The position numbers and the translations under genes are program-made. Source: Chryseobacterium phocaeense (GTDB lineage Bacteria > Bacteroidota > Bacteroidia > Flavobacteriales > Weeksellaceae). From it: a stretch of 64,000 bases of DNA. The DNA lies in the NCBI RefSeq assembly GCF_900169075.1, contig NZ_LT827015.1, forward strand, positions 1,116,001 through 1,180,000, in the 5' to 3' direction. Below the pieces are notes generated by a model. The model was given only the letters and a program-made list of their open reading frames with translations. It made no database searches and was not told the DNA's origin. This document shows, in pieces, positions 9,738 to 18,310 of the stretch. Position 1 is the stretch's first letter. Every line of letters starts with the position of its first letter.

Positions 9738-10481
9738 TTATTTCAAAACCTCTTTCAGGAACATCAGCGTGTGGTTCCATGCTCTTTTTGCCATCACTTC
9801 ATTATAATCCGGGGATTTCGGGTCTGTAAAGGTATGTTTTGAATGTGCGTAAGTAATGATCTGCCAGTCGGCGTTGCCTTCGTTCATTTCTTTGATGAGG
9901 TTATTGTAATCTTCCGGAGTAACGCCTTTATCATCGGCGGGATTTTCAACCAGGATTTTCGTCGCTATAGGTCCGTTTTTTCTGGTCTGATCCTTCCCGA
10001 TACTTCCGTGAATAGAAACAGCACCCACTACAGGAAGGCTTCCTCTGGCGGATTCAAGTGCGCCCGTTCCTCCAAAACAGTAACCGATGACAGCAATTTT
10101 ATCAGCGATCGCCCCGTTTTTCTTCAATTGTTCCAAAGCTAAAGAGATGCGTTTCTGGTAGGCATCATAGTTTTGCTTATAATATCCAGATGCTTTACCG
10201 GCGGAAGCATTATCGGCCGGGATATTTCCTTCCCCGTAAATATCTGCAATAAAGGCGATGTAGCCTTGCTTTTCCAGTTCTGTGGCGGCTGTTTTAGCCT
10301 CATCATCTATTCCTTTCCAGGCAGGAAGGATCAGGACGCCCGGAAGTTTTTTTCCTGCATTGGACGTGACCATCCCATTCAGTTTCTGTGAGCCGTCCTG
10401 ATAGGCAACGGTTTTAAGTTTTTGTCCGAATACTGTTCCGGTACTTATAAGGCATGCGGTTAATAAAAGGGTACGTATCAT
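9738..10481 (-). CDS. Dienelactone hydrolase family protein
   Basis: 247-residue exported alpha/beta hydrolase of the dienelactone hydrolase family. The signal peptide ends TGTVFGQ. The nucleophile elbow GYCFGG puts a cysteine (C135) at the catalytic position, as in classical dienelactone hydrolases; a later acidic residue (NPADDKG region) and histidine (AHSKHTF) complete a triad. It cleaves ester or lactone bonds in studied members. The gene is monocistronic on the minus strand, convergent with the TonB receptor. The physiological substrate is unknown. Confidence 0.9.
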   Translation of the reverse strand: MIRTLLLTACLISTGTVFGQKLKTVAYQDGSQKLNGMVTSNAGKKLPGVLILPAWKGIDDEAKTAATELEKQGYIAFIADIYGEGNIPADNASAGKASGYYKQNYDAYQKRISLALEQLKKNGAIADKIAVIGYCFGGTGALESARGSLPVVGAVSIHGSIGKDQTRKNGPIATKILVENPADDKGVTPEDYNNLIKEMNEGNADWQIITYAHSKHTFTDPKSPDYNEVMAKRAWNHTLMFLKEVLK

Positions 10482-10834
10482 ATTTTGTTATTTTGTAGGT
10501 CATTAAAGGGTTTTGCGGCCAAAAATTAATAACATGTTTTCGTAAGGCTTGCACAGGATCAATAAAAATCCCCAACTAAATTACTGAAAATAAATTAGAT
10601 GGGGAATTTATTAAGATCAACAGGATGGAAGCAGGAAGCTGGAGGATAGGAGTTACTATTATACCGATTACTTCTCACAGTAATTATCAAAATAACTGAT
10701 CAAATCTACTGAGAAGATAACAAGAAGATAACAAGGGGTCTGGTATAAGTTTTACAACCTGAATAACTTCCCTCTTCCAGCCTCTGACTTCCTTACCTGA
10801 TCAGGATCAAGTATCCTGAATTATACAAGTATCT
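10482..10834. repeat. Intergenic region with an inverted pair of GGAAG-type repeats
   Basis: No gene. A purine-rich tract at about 10616-10660 (aacaggatggaagcaggaag, then ctggagg and taggagttac) faces a pyrimidine-rich tract at about 10756-10795 (aacttccctcttccagcctc, then tgacttcctt), so the transcript could fold into a long imperfect hairpin. Related tracts are at 10-50 and 31027-31075. The repeats are degenerate and AG- or CT-biased. Confidence 0.6.
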
Positions 10835-12496
10835 TTATTTTGTTGCAAGATATTTTAATGCTTCGTCGATCACCCGGTCCACGAATGTAGTAGGGCTGTT
10901 TTTCATTTGCTGTAATTCTGCATCCGTAGGCGGAGTCAGATAGATGTCAGGTTGTATACCGATTCCTTCAATCACATTTCCGTTGGCATCTTTTGCGGCC
11001 ATTAACGGCATATAGAACTCAAGAATACCGCCGGCCACCAGATCTCTGGTGCCGCCGTTGAAATCATCAGGCCCGCCGAGTCCTGCCGTGGCGCCCGCGC
11101 TGTAATCTCCCATTGAGATCACATGGGCTCCCTGGCTTTTCAGCATTAAAGTGGTCATTTCAGACATACTGGCGCTGCCTTTATCCGTTAAGATAACAGT
11201 CGGAATATTTTTAGGAATTCCGAACAGGTGAGGTTTGGTCTGCACAGGAACCCATGGGGTATAATTGTACTGTCCGTTTCCTTCCTTGGTTCTCTGATAA
11301 TAGGCTATTGCATTTTTGGTAATAAAACGGTCCGAGAAAAAGCGTGCATCCACTACCGCTCCGCCGCCATTGCTTCTTAAATCGATAATGATCTTTTTAA
11401 TATCTCCGTTACGAAGAGGATTTAAGAACTTTTTATAAAATGGCGCTCTTGATAAAATGCTGTTGGCTGCCGTCTGAAACTGGGGCAGGTTATATCCGTA
11501 TTTTGCATGCTCATCCATTTTTTGCATAAACCACTGGATATAAGGAAGGGTTTCATTCGTTAATACAGGGGTATATGTTGAGGAAAGGTTATATTTTACA
11601 AGGTTATTGGACTGGGTTAACGTTTGCTGCGTCAGAGTTAAAAACTGGTCTGATAATACTTCAGTTCCTTTAAAATTCTTGATTTGTTCATTAAATGATT
11701 TGATATCAATAGAATTTGGAAAAGAGTTCCACTGGTTTAAAATATTAACCGTAAAATCTCTTACCTGGTTTCTTGTCGTTACATTGGCGATAGCGTTCAG
11801 TTCAGCGCTGCTTTCAATAGCTGCCGGGGTAAGAACCAGGTTATTACCGGGATCAGGGCTAAGGTATTTGTCCAGAAGGTTAATTTTCATAGCAGAAGAC
11901 AGTCCGAAACTTTTAAAGCTGAAATAATAGACGCCGGGATTCGCTTTTAAATTTCCTGCAAGCAGAAAATTGTTGCTTAAAAGAGCTCCATCCTCAAGCC
12001 TGTCCTTCATATAGCCATATTTACTGTCAAAAGGATATGTGTTCGGGCCCTTGGTTTTCATGCCTCCATAAAATGTATAGGTAATGGAAATTCCCGCTTT
12101 TGTGTAGGGCATTTTTATTTTTACATTAAAATGGCGGTCAATAATAGGATCTACGATTTCTGTGAAATATTGCCGTGCTTTTTCGGCATCAGCCTGGTAA
12201 TCCGCATCGGTGGCACCGGAATTTGGGGTGTAAGATTTCAGGGCTTCAAACTTCGGATAATAGACTTTGTAAACGGTGTTCCAGTCCATGCCATCGTTTC
12301 TTTTCTGCTCATAAAAGTAATTATAGCGCTGATCCATAACCTTCCAGAAGATTTCGAAAAGATCTGCGTAGGATCTTACGTCACTGCTTGTATATCGGTT
12401 GGCTTCAGTAATGGATTCACTTTCTTCAAGACATGAGTTAAATGTTCCTGAAGCTAAAAAAAGCATTAAGCCTAAGGTGATTAATTTCTTTTTCAT
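10835..12496 (-). CDS. S41 family peptidase, lipoprotein
   Basis: 553-residue predicted surface lipoprotein: signal with lipobox and cysteine (SGTFNSC) followed by acidic residues (LEESESITE). The C-terminal half is a tail-specific (S41) protease domain: KKIIIDLRSNGGGAVVDARFF is the typical strand-turn before the active site (key residues DLRSNGGG), and DKGSASMSEMTT carries the probable nucleophile serine around residue 437. No PDZ domain is obvious. The domain order and lipoprotein signal are typical of Bacteroidota S41 proteins of unknown substrate. It is followed after 16 bases by a beta-barrel gene's start on the same strand side, so the barrel gene (upstream) and this gene form a likely operon. 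Confidence 0.88.
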   Translation of the reverse strand: MKKKLITLGLMLFLASGTFNSCLEESESITEANRYTSSDVRSYADLFEIFWKVMDQRYNYFYEQKRNDGMDWNTVYKVYYPKFEALKSYTPNSGATDADYQADAEKARQYFTEIVDPIIDRHFNVKIKMPYTKAGISITYTFYGGMKTKGPNTYPFDSKYGYMKDRLEDGALLSNNFLLAGNLKANPGVYYFSFKSFGLSSAMKINLLDKYLSPDPGNNLVLTPAAIESSAELNAIANVTTRNQVRDFTVNILNQWNSFPNSIDIKSFNEQIKNFKGTEVLSDQFLTLTQQTLTQSNNLVKYNLSSTYTPVLTNETLPYIQWFMQKMDEHAKYGYNLPQFQTAANSILSRAPFYKKFLNPLRNGDIKKIIIDLRSNGGGAVVDARFFSDRFITKNAIAYYQRTKEGNGQYNYTPWVPVQTKPHLFGIPKNIPTVILTDKGSASMSEMTTLMLKSQGAHVISMGDYSAGATAGLGGPDDFNGGTRDLVAGGILEFYMPLMAAKDANGNVIEGIGIQPDIYLTPPTDAELQQMKNSPTTFVDRVIDEALKYLATK

Positions 12497-12512
12497 ATGT
12501 ATTGATTTAGGA

Positions 12513-13232
12513 TTAATTGAATTTATAAGAAGCTCCCACAGATATCATATATGATCGGATGGTTGCTTTTTGATTTTTATCTTCATTATCTTTATTAATG
12601 TCCGAAAGCCCATGCTGATAGGAGTATGAGCCATACACATTGAATTTCTTAAAAGAATAACCCACCTGCGCTTTTCCGGTAAGGCCGTACATCCATCGGT
12701 TAAGCTGGTTTTCATTTTTCTCAAAGTCATAGGTATCCTGTACTTCCGTGTAGTTGAATGTCCCGTTTTCCTGAAGCTCGCCAAATACAGGATATCTGCC
12801 TTTCCTTTTCATGCTGAGCCAGTAATCGGAGTACATTCCACCTTCCACTTTAAGCCATACTCCTGTAGTTTCATATGGATTGTTTAAAATATAGGCCCCC
12901 ACGGTCAAAGGAATGTTCAGAAAGTTATTGGTGTGCCGGGTATACCATCCTGTGCGGCTTCCGGTTCTTTCAAACTGATAGTTTTTCTGCTGAAGGCCAA
13001 TGCCGGTAGAAACAAAAAATGTTTTCCATACCATATATTCTCCGGATAAATTGACCCCGAAACCGGGACGGGTGGTATATTTTGAGTCCACAAGATTGGA
13101 AAGGTCTGCATGCAGGATGCTGGAGGTATAGCCCCCATCAATACCTACATTAAAGTGATGCTTTTGCGCAAAAATACAGGTGCTGAGCAGGAAAAGTAAC
13201 AGACTGCCGGTCCGGCATAATTTGTTTTTCAT
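12513..13232 (-). CDS. Outer-membrane beta-barrel protein
   Basis: 239-residue protein with signal peptide (LLLFLLSTCIFAQ) and alternating hydrophobic/polar strands rich in aromatic residues, ending in SVGASYKFN, which fits an eight- to ten-strand outer-membrane barrel of the PorT/OmpW-like kind common in Bacteroidota. It lies directly upstream of the S41 lipoprotein (16 bases apart) and is probably co-transcribed. The 227 bases upstream are strongly AT-rich with no gene and presumably hold the promoter. Specific function unknown. Confidence 0.75.
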   Translation of the reverse strand: MKNKLCRTGSLLLFLLSTCIFAQKHHFNVGIDGGYTSSILHADLSNLVDSKYTTRPGFGVNLSGEYMVWKTFFVSTGIGLQQKNYQFERTGSRTGWYTRHTNNFLNIPLTVGAYILNNPYETTGVWLKVEGGMYSDYWLSMKRKGRYPVFGELQENGTFNYTEVQDTYDFEKNENQLNRWMYGLTGKAQVGYSFKKFNVYGSYSYQHGLSDINKDNEDKNQKATIRSYMISVGASYKFN

Positions 13233-13459
13233 AAGATGAATTTTAAAATTTTGTCAGAGACGAAAATAATGAAAAATACTTATGAATTTATAAGAAAATT
13301 ATGGTTAATAGGTTGAAATTATTTTATTTATATGATTTTTGTTGGATTTTTTTTATTAAATTTTATAATTTGTTGTAATATTTAAAAATGGAAATACATT
13401 TTGAAAAAAAATCTCAATCAGCAGTTAGGTATTTGTAGAATAATATTTAAATGAAAAAT

Positions 13460-14074
13460 TTAATGAATTTTTATGCCCAAATCACTGAGTTCCTGTTCCA
13501 GATTGGTATCCGGGTTGATTTTAATGGTAGTAAAACCTAAAGAACGCGCCATTTCAATATTTCTGGGATTGTCATCAATAAATACAGATTCATCTGCCAG
13601 TAAATTGTATCTTTCAAGAAGAACGTGCCAGATTTTAGGGTCCGGTTTAATCAGCTTTTCCGTCCCGGAAACTACAATTTTCCCGTTAAAAATCCTGAAG
13701 AAATCATAATTTTCCAATGCGTAGGGGAAAGTCTCCTCAGACCAGTTGGTCAGTCCGAACAACTGATACTCTGTTTTTTCCAGACGCCTTAAAATATCCA
13801 CATTTTGAGGAATATCACTTTTCAGCATCACGGTCCAGTTATCATAATAAGCTCTGAGTTCCTTTTCCCATTCCGGGAATTTTTTCACCTGGATTTCGGT
13901 GCCCTCTGCCAGACTTCTGCCGCGGTCCTGCTCTTCGTTCCATTCAGATTGGGCAATATGTTCCAGGAAGTACTCCATTTTTTCATCGTCATTGAAATAA
14001 TCTTTGAAAAAATACCTCGGGTCCCAATCCATTAATACGCCGCCAAAATCGAAGATGATATTTTTAATTTTCAT
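13460..14074 (-). CDS. HAD family hydrolase (subfamily IA)
   Basis: 204-residue phosphatase-like enzyme of the haloacid dehalogenase superfamily. All four motifs are visible: motif I FDFGGVLMDWD (nucleophile D9), motif II FGLTNWS, motif III KPDPKIW, and motif IV FIDDNPRNIEMARSLGF, followed by the usual GFTTIKI strand. The helical cap between motif I and II puts it in subfamily IA; members act on sugar phosphates, nucleotides or haloacids. It appears monocistronic. Confidence 0.92.
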   Translation of the reverse strand: MKIKNIIFDFGGVLMDWDPRYFFKDYFNDDEKMEYFLEHIAQSEWNEEQDRGRSLAEGTEIQVKKFPEWEKELRAYYDNWTVMLKSDIPQNVDILRRLEKTEYQLFGLTNWSEETFPYALENYDFFRIFNGKIVVSGTEKLIKPDPKIWHVLLERYNLLADESVFIDDNPRNIEMARSLGFTTIKINPDTNLEQELSDLGIKIH

Positions 14075-14454
14075 GTGTCTTTTTAAACTTGTGTAAATTT
14101 ATTATTTTTCTTTTGTGCCAGGCTCTGAAGCCATAAAAGTTTTCAATTTATTAATCTCTGTTCTTGAGAGAATCAATCTCGCAGATTTTTCAGATGATGC
14201 AGATCTTTTTATCATTAAACCCTGTTATATTCAATAGTTTTAACAAAAATAAAAATCAATCTGGCTTCAGCCAAAACATAAAGCAAAGCTCACCTTAATA
14301 TTCTTAAAACCTTAAACCCTTAATGGTTCAAAATTTCCCCGAATAAAAATCTTTGATTTTTTCCAAAGCTTAGGTGTACTTTATATACAATGTATTTAGC
14401 TTTAAAATAACTAAAGTGTTTCAAAAAACTTTTGCATCTTTTGTGGTTAAAAAA
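14075..14454. repeat. Repeat-bearing intergenic region (copy A of an inverted-repeat element)
   Basis: No gene. About 14343-14453 is the reverse complement of the element at 17207-17316: shared blocks include ctaaagtgtttcaaaaaact, ttttgcatcttttgtggtta, aatctttgatttt and cttaggtgtactttat. The region 14160-14205 carries ctcgcagatttttcagatg and gatgcagatc, a second dispersed motif also seen near 49193. The HSDR_N gene ends only one base beyond the element. Confidence 0.7.
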
Positions 14455-14886
14455 CTATTCAGGTTTATAAAAAAGATACTGCTCATTTTCATAATAGGCA
14501 TTAATGTGCTGCAGCCCATTTGTAAGGATAATTTCCTTAGCCCCGATGATGGAATTATACCTTGCCGTCTGTTCAAACGTTTTCTCTGTCAGCTTAATTT
14601 GTGGTGCCTTGCATTCAATCAGGATAATGGGCTCTGTTTTCTCCGTCACCAGAAGGTCTATTCTTTTGGTAAGGCCGTTCAGGAGGATCTTTCTTTCAGT
14701 AATAAGGGCAGAGGGAGAGTAGGCTTTTACGGTCAGATAATAGTGTACCCAATGCTGCCTCACCCATTCTTCGGGGGTAAGGAGAAGGTAAGTTTTGCGG
14801 ACTAAGTCATAAATAAAAAACTTATCTTTGTCTTTCTTGAATTTAAAATCAAAAGTTTCCTGAAAATTCAGTTTTGGAAGTTCCAT
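14455..14886 (-). CDS. HSDR_N-type (restriction endonuclease-like) orphan protein
   Basis: 143-residue protein matching the type I restriction R-subunit N-terminal nuclease fold (HSDR_N). The PD-(D/E)xK active-site residues are visible: E64 in ITERKI, D77 in KRIDLLV, and E91/K93 in ILIECKAP, with Q-T-A-R-Y-N downstream as in this family. There is no helicase, methylase or specificity subunit nearby, so it is not a complete restriction system; such stand-alone proteins are common in Bacteroidota. It is divergent from holA, with only seven bases between starts. Function unknown; a nuclease or DNA-binding role is inference. Confidence 0.8.
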   Translation of the reverse strand: MELPKLNFQETFDFKFKKDKDKFFIYDLVRKTYLLLTPEEWVRQHWVHYYLTVKAYSPSALITERKILLNGLTKRIDLLVTEKTEPIILIECKAPQIKLTEKTFEQTARYNSIIGAKEIILTNGLQHINAYYENEQYLFYKPE

Positions 14887-14893
14887 TTATAAG

Positions 14894-15931
14894 ATGAAAG
14901 AATTAGATTTAATCCTCAAAAATATTAAAAATAAAGAAGTTTTACCTATTTATTTTTTTCACGGAGAAGAACCTTACTTTATTGATGCGGCTGTAAAAGC
15001 CCTTGAACACGACTTTCTGGAGGAAGATGAAAAGGCTTTTAACCAAACCGTGGTGTACGGAAAAGATACTTCCTATCAGGAGATCCTTTCCCTGGCCAGG
15101 CAGTTCCCGATGATGGGAGACAAGCAGGTGATCATCGTAAAGGAAGCCCAGGATCTGAAATTCAATGAAGAGGAAAACCGTGTTCTGGAAACCTATGTAG
15201 ACAATCCGGTTCCCTCTACCGTGCTGGTTTTCGCCCACAAACATAAAAAACTGGACAGCAGGAAAAAAGCCACCAAAGCATTAGACAAAGCCAAAGCCCT
15301 ATTCCTGAGCGAATCCGTAAGAGATACCAACCTTCCCAAATGGATCGCAGATGAATGTGCACAGCTGAAGATCAAAACAGCTCCTAATATTTCACACCTT
15401 CTCGCAGAATACCTTGGAAACGACCTTTCAAGGATCGCCAACGAACTGAATAAACTGAAGATTATCCTTAAAGAAGGGGAAGTACTGGATGGAACAATTG
15501 TAGAAAACCATATCGGAATCAGTAAAGAATACAATGTGTTCGAGCTTCAGAAGGCTTTGGGAACGAAAAATGCCAATGCAGCATTTAAGATTGCCCATTT
15601 TATGGGTAAAAACCCGAAGAACAATCCTTTTGTGATGATGCTGGCCAATCTTTACAGCTACTTTTCCAATGTCATCATCTACCAGACCATGGCCGGGCAG
15701 CCGCCACAGGTGATTGCTTCGCAAATGGGTGTGAATCCTTATTTCATCAAGGACTATGCGGAAAGTGCAAGGCTTTATCCGTTAAAACATGCCACAAGGG
15801 TCATTTCTATTCTGAGGGAATTTGATATGAAAGGAAAAGGTCTTGGAGCTGTGAATATGGGTGAGGCGGAGTTGATCAAGGAGATGGTGTACAAGATCAT
15901 CAATGTAGATAAGATTAAAATGAAAGTGTGA
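14894..15931 (+). CDS. holA: DNA polymerase III subunit delta
   Basis: 345-residue clamp-loader delta subunit, which opens the sliding clamp during replication. Recognisable are the N-terminal PIYFFHGEEPYFIDAA (P-loop-like region without a working ATP site), RQFPMMGDKQVIIVKEAQ, the middle SVRDTNLPKWIADECAQL-type linker (key part LPKWIADEC), and the C-terminal collar-domain helices (VFELQKALG, NNPFVMMLANLYSYF, MGVNPYFIKDYAESARLY). Length is standard. It starts seven bases from the divergent HSDR_N start, so the two promoters must overlap. Confidence 0.92.
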   Translation: MKELDLILKNIKNKEVLPIYFFHGEEPYFIDAAVKALEHDFLEEDEKAFNQTVVYGKDTSYQEILSLARQFPMMGDKQVIIVKEAQDLKFNEEENRVLETYVDNPVPSTVLVFAHKHKKLDSRKKATKALDKAKALFLSESVRDTNLPKWIADECAQLKIKTAPNISHLLAEYLGNDLSRIANELNKLKIILKEGEVLDGTIVENHIGISKEYNVFELQKALGTKNANAAFKIAHFMGKNPKNNPFVMMLANLYSYFSNVIIYQTMAGQPPQVIASQMGVNPYFIKDYAESARLYPLKHATRVISILREFDMKGKGLGAVNMGEAELIKEMVYKIINVDKIKMKV

Positions 15932-16146
15932 TTGAGTGGGAGAGTATTAGAGTGTGAGGGTTTTCAGTAAAGAAATCATATCAGACCTCTTAATGCGGGG
16001 CCTGCAGCTTGCACCCCAACTTCATCACTCATTCATCGACAATCCACATATTTCATATTGACAAGTATCATTAAAAATACTTTAATAAAACAGTAAAAAT
16101 TACGAAATTAGCGGACTGAATAAAAATTCTTTGAACAAGTAAATTT

Positions 16147-17088
16147 ATGGAGCAAAACATTTTAGATTGTGTGATCGTTGGATCCGGACCTTCTGGTTTC
16201 ACAGCAGCAATTTATGCGGCAAGAGCAGATTTAAAACCTGAACTGTATACAGGTTTGGAACCGGGCGGACAATTAACAACAACTACGGAAGTAGACAACT
16301 TTCCGGGATATCCGGCAGGGATTACAGGGCCTGAAATGATGATGGATCTGCAGAAGCAGGCGGAAAGATTCGATACTAAAGTTCATTACGAAATGATCAC
16401 CAAAGCCGAGTTCTCCAAAGAAAACGGCGGTGTTCACAAATTATACGCAGGAAATAAAGAAATCCTGGCCAAAACCGTAATTATCTCCACCGGAGCTACA
16501 GCCAAATATCTGGGCCTGGATGACGAGAAAAAATATGCAGGCGGCGGTGTTTCCGCATGTGCTACCTGCGATGGTTTCTTCTACAGAGGAAAAGACGTAG
16601 TGGTAGTAGGAGCAGGAGATACGGCAGCAGAAGAAGCTACTTATCTTGCCAAGCTTACCAAAAAGGTAACTATGCTGGTAAGAAAAGACGTCTTCAGAGC
16701 GTCCAAAGCCATGATCCACAGAGTAGAAAACACCCCGAATATTGAAGTGAAGTTCAATCATGAGCTGATCGGTATTGAAGGAGAGAACAGCCTTGTGGAA
16801 AGAGCTTTGATCATCAACAATCAGACTCAGGAAAAATCTACCGTTGACGTGGAAGGGATCTTCATCGCCATCGGCCACAAACCAAATACAGATATCTTCG
16901 CAGGGCAAATTGACCTTGACGAAAACGGATACATCGTTACGGAAAAAGGATCTACCAGAACCAATCTTCCGGGCGTATTTGCGGCAGGAGATGTTCAGGA
17001 TCATATCTACAGACAGGCGATTACAGCGGCAGGAAGCGGTTGTATGGCGGCTATGGATGCAGAGAAATACCTTGCTGAATTACATTAA
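16147..17088 (+). CDS. trxB: Thioredoxin-disulfide reductase
   Basis: 313-residue FAD enzyme that uses NADPH to reduce thioredoxin. The features in order are: FAD-binding VGSGPSGFTAAIYAARA; the glutathione-reductase-like GGQLTTTTEVDNFPG; the redox-active CATC (C138, C141); the NADPH-binding VVGAGDTAAEEATYL; and the C-terminal FAAGDVQDHIYRQAITAAGSGCMAA (key part GDVQD). Length and order are standard. A hairpin terminator follows within about 25 bases. Confidence 0.96.
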   Translation: MEQNILDCVIVGSGPSGFTAAIYAARADLKPELYTGLEPGGQLTTTTEVDNFPGYPAGITGPEMMMDLQKQAERFDTKVHYEMITKAEFSKENGGVHKLYAGNKEILAKTVIISTGATAKYLGLDDEKKYAGGGVSACATCDGFFYRGKDVVVVGAGDTAAEEATYLAKLTKKVTMLVRKDVFRASKAMIHRVENTPNIEVKFNHELIGIEGENSLVERALIINNQTQEKSTVDVEGIFIAIGHKPNTDIFAGQIDLDENGYIVTEKGSTRTNLPGVFAAGDVQDHIYRQAITAAGSGCMAAMDAEKYLAELH

Positions 17089-17109
17089 GATCCGGCAGTT
17101 TATCATACA

Positions 17110-17140
17110 GAGCGTACCCTTGGGTGCGCTTTTTTATTTT
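17110..17140 (+). terminator. Rho-independent terminator after trxB
   Basis: The stem gcgtaccc / gggtgcgc (one G-U pair, TT loop) is followed directly by a T-rich tract. It starts about 22 bases after the trxB stop codon. Confidence 0.85.
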
Positions 17141-17152
17141 ACGGTAACCCAT

Positions 17153-17188
17153 TTGTCATTGCGAGGGGCGAAGCGACGAAGAAATCTC
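17153..17188. repeat. TCATTGCGAGG-type dispersed repeat
   Basis: The sequence tgtcattgcgaggggcgaag followed by cgacgaagaaatctc matches a short intergenic repeat I know from many bacterial genomes, including Bacteroidota (consensus close to TCATTGCGAGGAGCGAAGCGACGAAG). It lies just after the trxB terminator. Only one copy is seen in this window. Confidence 0.55.
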
Positions 17189-17206
17189 TTTACACAATTT
17201 GGAATT

Positions 17207-17316
17207 TTAAACCACAAAAGATGTAAAAGTTTTTTTGAAACACTTTAGTTATTTTTAAGTTAAATACCTTGCGCATAAAAGTACACTTAAGCTTTTACAA
17301 AATCAAAGATTTTTCT
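17207..17316 (+). repeat. Inverted-repeat element, copy B
   Basis: Second copy of the element at 14343-14453 (there inverted). It runs from aaaccacaaaagatgtaaaa through acactttagttatttttaag and taaataccttgcgcataaaa to caaaatcaaagatttttctc. It is nearly identical to copy A and closely similar to copy C 20 bases further on. It contains no open frame worth calling. Confidence 0.7.
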
Positions 17317-17338
17317 CTTTACATGCTGCAGAATTTTA

Positions 17339-17485
17339 ACCACAAAAGTCACAAAAGTTTTTTGGACACTTTAGTTATTTTAAAGTTAAATACCTTGCGC
17401 ATAAAAAGTACACCTAAGTTTCAATGAAAATCTTTGATTTTCTGCTTATGTGTTCCATGCATTAAACTTTTGTGACTTTTGTGGT
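17339..17485 (+). repeat. Inverted-repeat element, copy C, with perfect 19-bp terminal inverted repeats
   Basis: Bases 17339-17357 (accacaaaagtcacaaaag) and 17467-17485 (cttttgtgacttttgtggt) are perfect reverse complements, bounding a 147-bp unit. The interior shares cactttagttattttaaagt, taaataccttgcgcataaaa and the aatctttgatttt block with copies A and B. It encodes no protein. The structure resembles a non-autonomous miniature element, but no target-site duplication was established. Confidence 0.65.
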
Positions 17486-17519
17486 AAAATAAATAAACGC
17501 ACTCATCTGTGAAAATCTG

Positions 17520-17860
17520 TGGCATCCGTGGGTTCTGTACAGATTTCGGAGGTTGATAAAATGTCTCCGGGATGTTACGGAGCACCCTTAGCTGTTTCCC
17601 AAAGCATCTACAGGTGGTCCGGAAATTCCTCCGGCTGGTTTAAAACTAGTGCCGGCCACTTGCTGAAGTGGTTTTGGGTAGTTTCAAATACCCGTTGGGT
17701 AGTTCATGAACTGTCTGCACCCGGTTTGGAACCGGCTGTACCTACTTATTGAAGTGGTTTTACCCCCTTGCCTAAGGGGGTATGGGAGGTTTGGAACCAC
17801 CTGCGGACACTTGTGAAAATAGCTGCGGGCACTGCGGGACCGGGCACAGGGACTTTTGGG
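17520..17860. repeat. Run of short GC-rich hairpins, gene-free
   Basis: This stretch is much more GC-rich than its surroundings and holds consecutive small hairpins: ccgga/tccgg near 17619; ccacttgctgaagtgg near 17657; gggtagtttcaaataccc near 17676; the palindrome agttcatgaact near 17700; ccggtttggaaccgg near 17721; acttattgaagt near 17744; and taccccctt gcct aagggggta near 17760. It is bracketed by bases resembling flavobacterial tail motifs (tctgtgaaaatctgtggcat). A 77-codon frame runs through it but looks like chance. It could be a structured RNA or a repeat mosaic. Confidence 0.6.
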
Positions 17861-17866
17861 ACTATA

Positions 17867-17898
17867 AAAAGCAAAAACTGCTTCGGTGGGAAGCAGTT
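17867..17898 (-). terminator. Terminator for the XRE regulator
   Basis: On the minus strand, the stem aactgcttc / gaagcagtt (9 bp, loop ccacc) is followed by a T-rich tract. It lies about 30 bases after the XRE gene stop. Confidence 0.8.
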
Positions 17899-17928
17899 AG
17901 TTGTATTATAATAATTTGTTTTATAGCC

Positions 17929-18291
17929 TTATTTACGGGATTTCAGTTTCTCGTTTTCCTTTTTCAGATCGTCTATCTGCTGTTTGAGCAGGGCAATATA
18001 TTCCTGCTGGTTTTCTAAGATATAATCAGGGATGTTGTAATGAGTATTCATAAACGGCCCTGAATTGGTTGATGAATCATTAAAATTGACTGTATTGCCC
18101 GTTTTTCTCTCTTCTTTAATATCTTCTACCTTAACGTCTAAAGCTTTGGCCAGCTTTTCCCACTCATCATCAAAAATTCTCACATCACCGCTTTCTTTAC
18201 GGCTGTAGTTTGATACATCAGTAGCGATAATATTAGACATATACTCCTGCGTATAGCCTCTTTGTTTTCTTAAAGTTCTTAGCTTTTCCAT
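17929..18291 (-). CDS. XRE-type helix-turn-helix regulator with C-terminal coiled coil
   Basis: 120-residue DNA-binding protein. The N-terminal 60 residues are an XRE-type HTH (MEKLRTLRKQRGYTQEYMSN ... ATDVSNYSRKESG). The C-terminal third (ENQQEYIALLKQQIDDLKKE and onward) is a short charged coiled coil, probably for dimerisation. I start at the ATG at 18291; the longer open frame upstream has no family similarity. A near-palindrome (GTATACA-5-TGTACAC) and a TAnnTTTG box lie upstream, so autoregulation is plausible. It is divergent from the DUF6602 gene. Confidence 0.85.
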   Translation of the reverse strand: MEKLRTLRKQRGYTQEYMSNIIATDVSNYSRKESGDVRIFDDEWEKLAKALDVKVEDIKEERKTGNTVNFNDSSTNSGPFMNTHYNIPDYILENQQEYIALLKQQIDDLKKENEKLKSRK

Positions 18292-18310
18292 AGGGTGGGG
18301 CGTGTTTTTA

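Noticed and set aside
14455..14886. Type I restriction-modification system
   Set aside because: Only the nuclease-like N-terminal domain is present; no helicase, methylase or specificity subunit in the window.
14343..17485. CRISPR array from the repeated blocks
   Set aside because: Only three copies, two adjacent and one inverted 3 kb away, too long and without regular spacers; no cas genes.
17519..17752. 77-codon open frame after the repeat elements
   Set aside because: It runs straight through the hairpin array, has unusual composition and no family resemblance; the hairpins explain the base pattern better.
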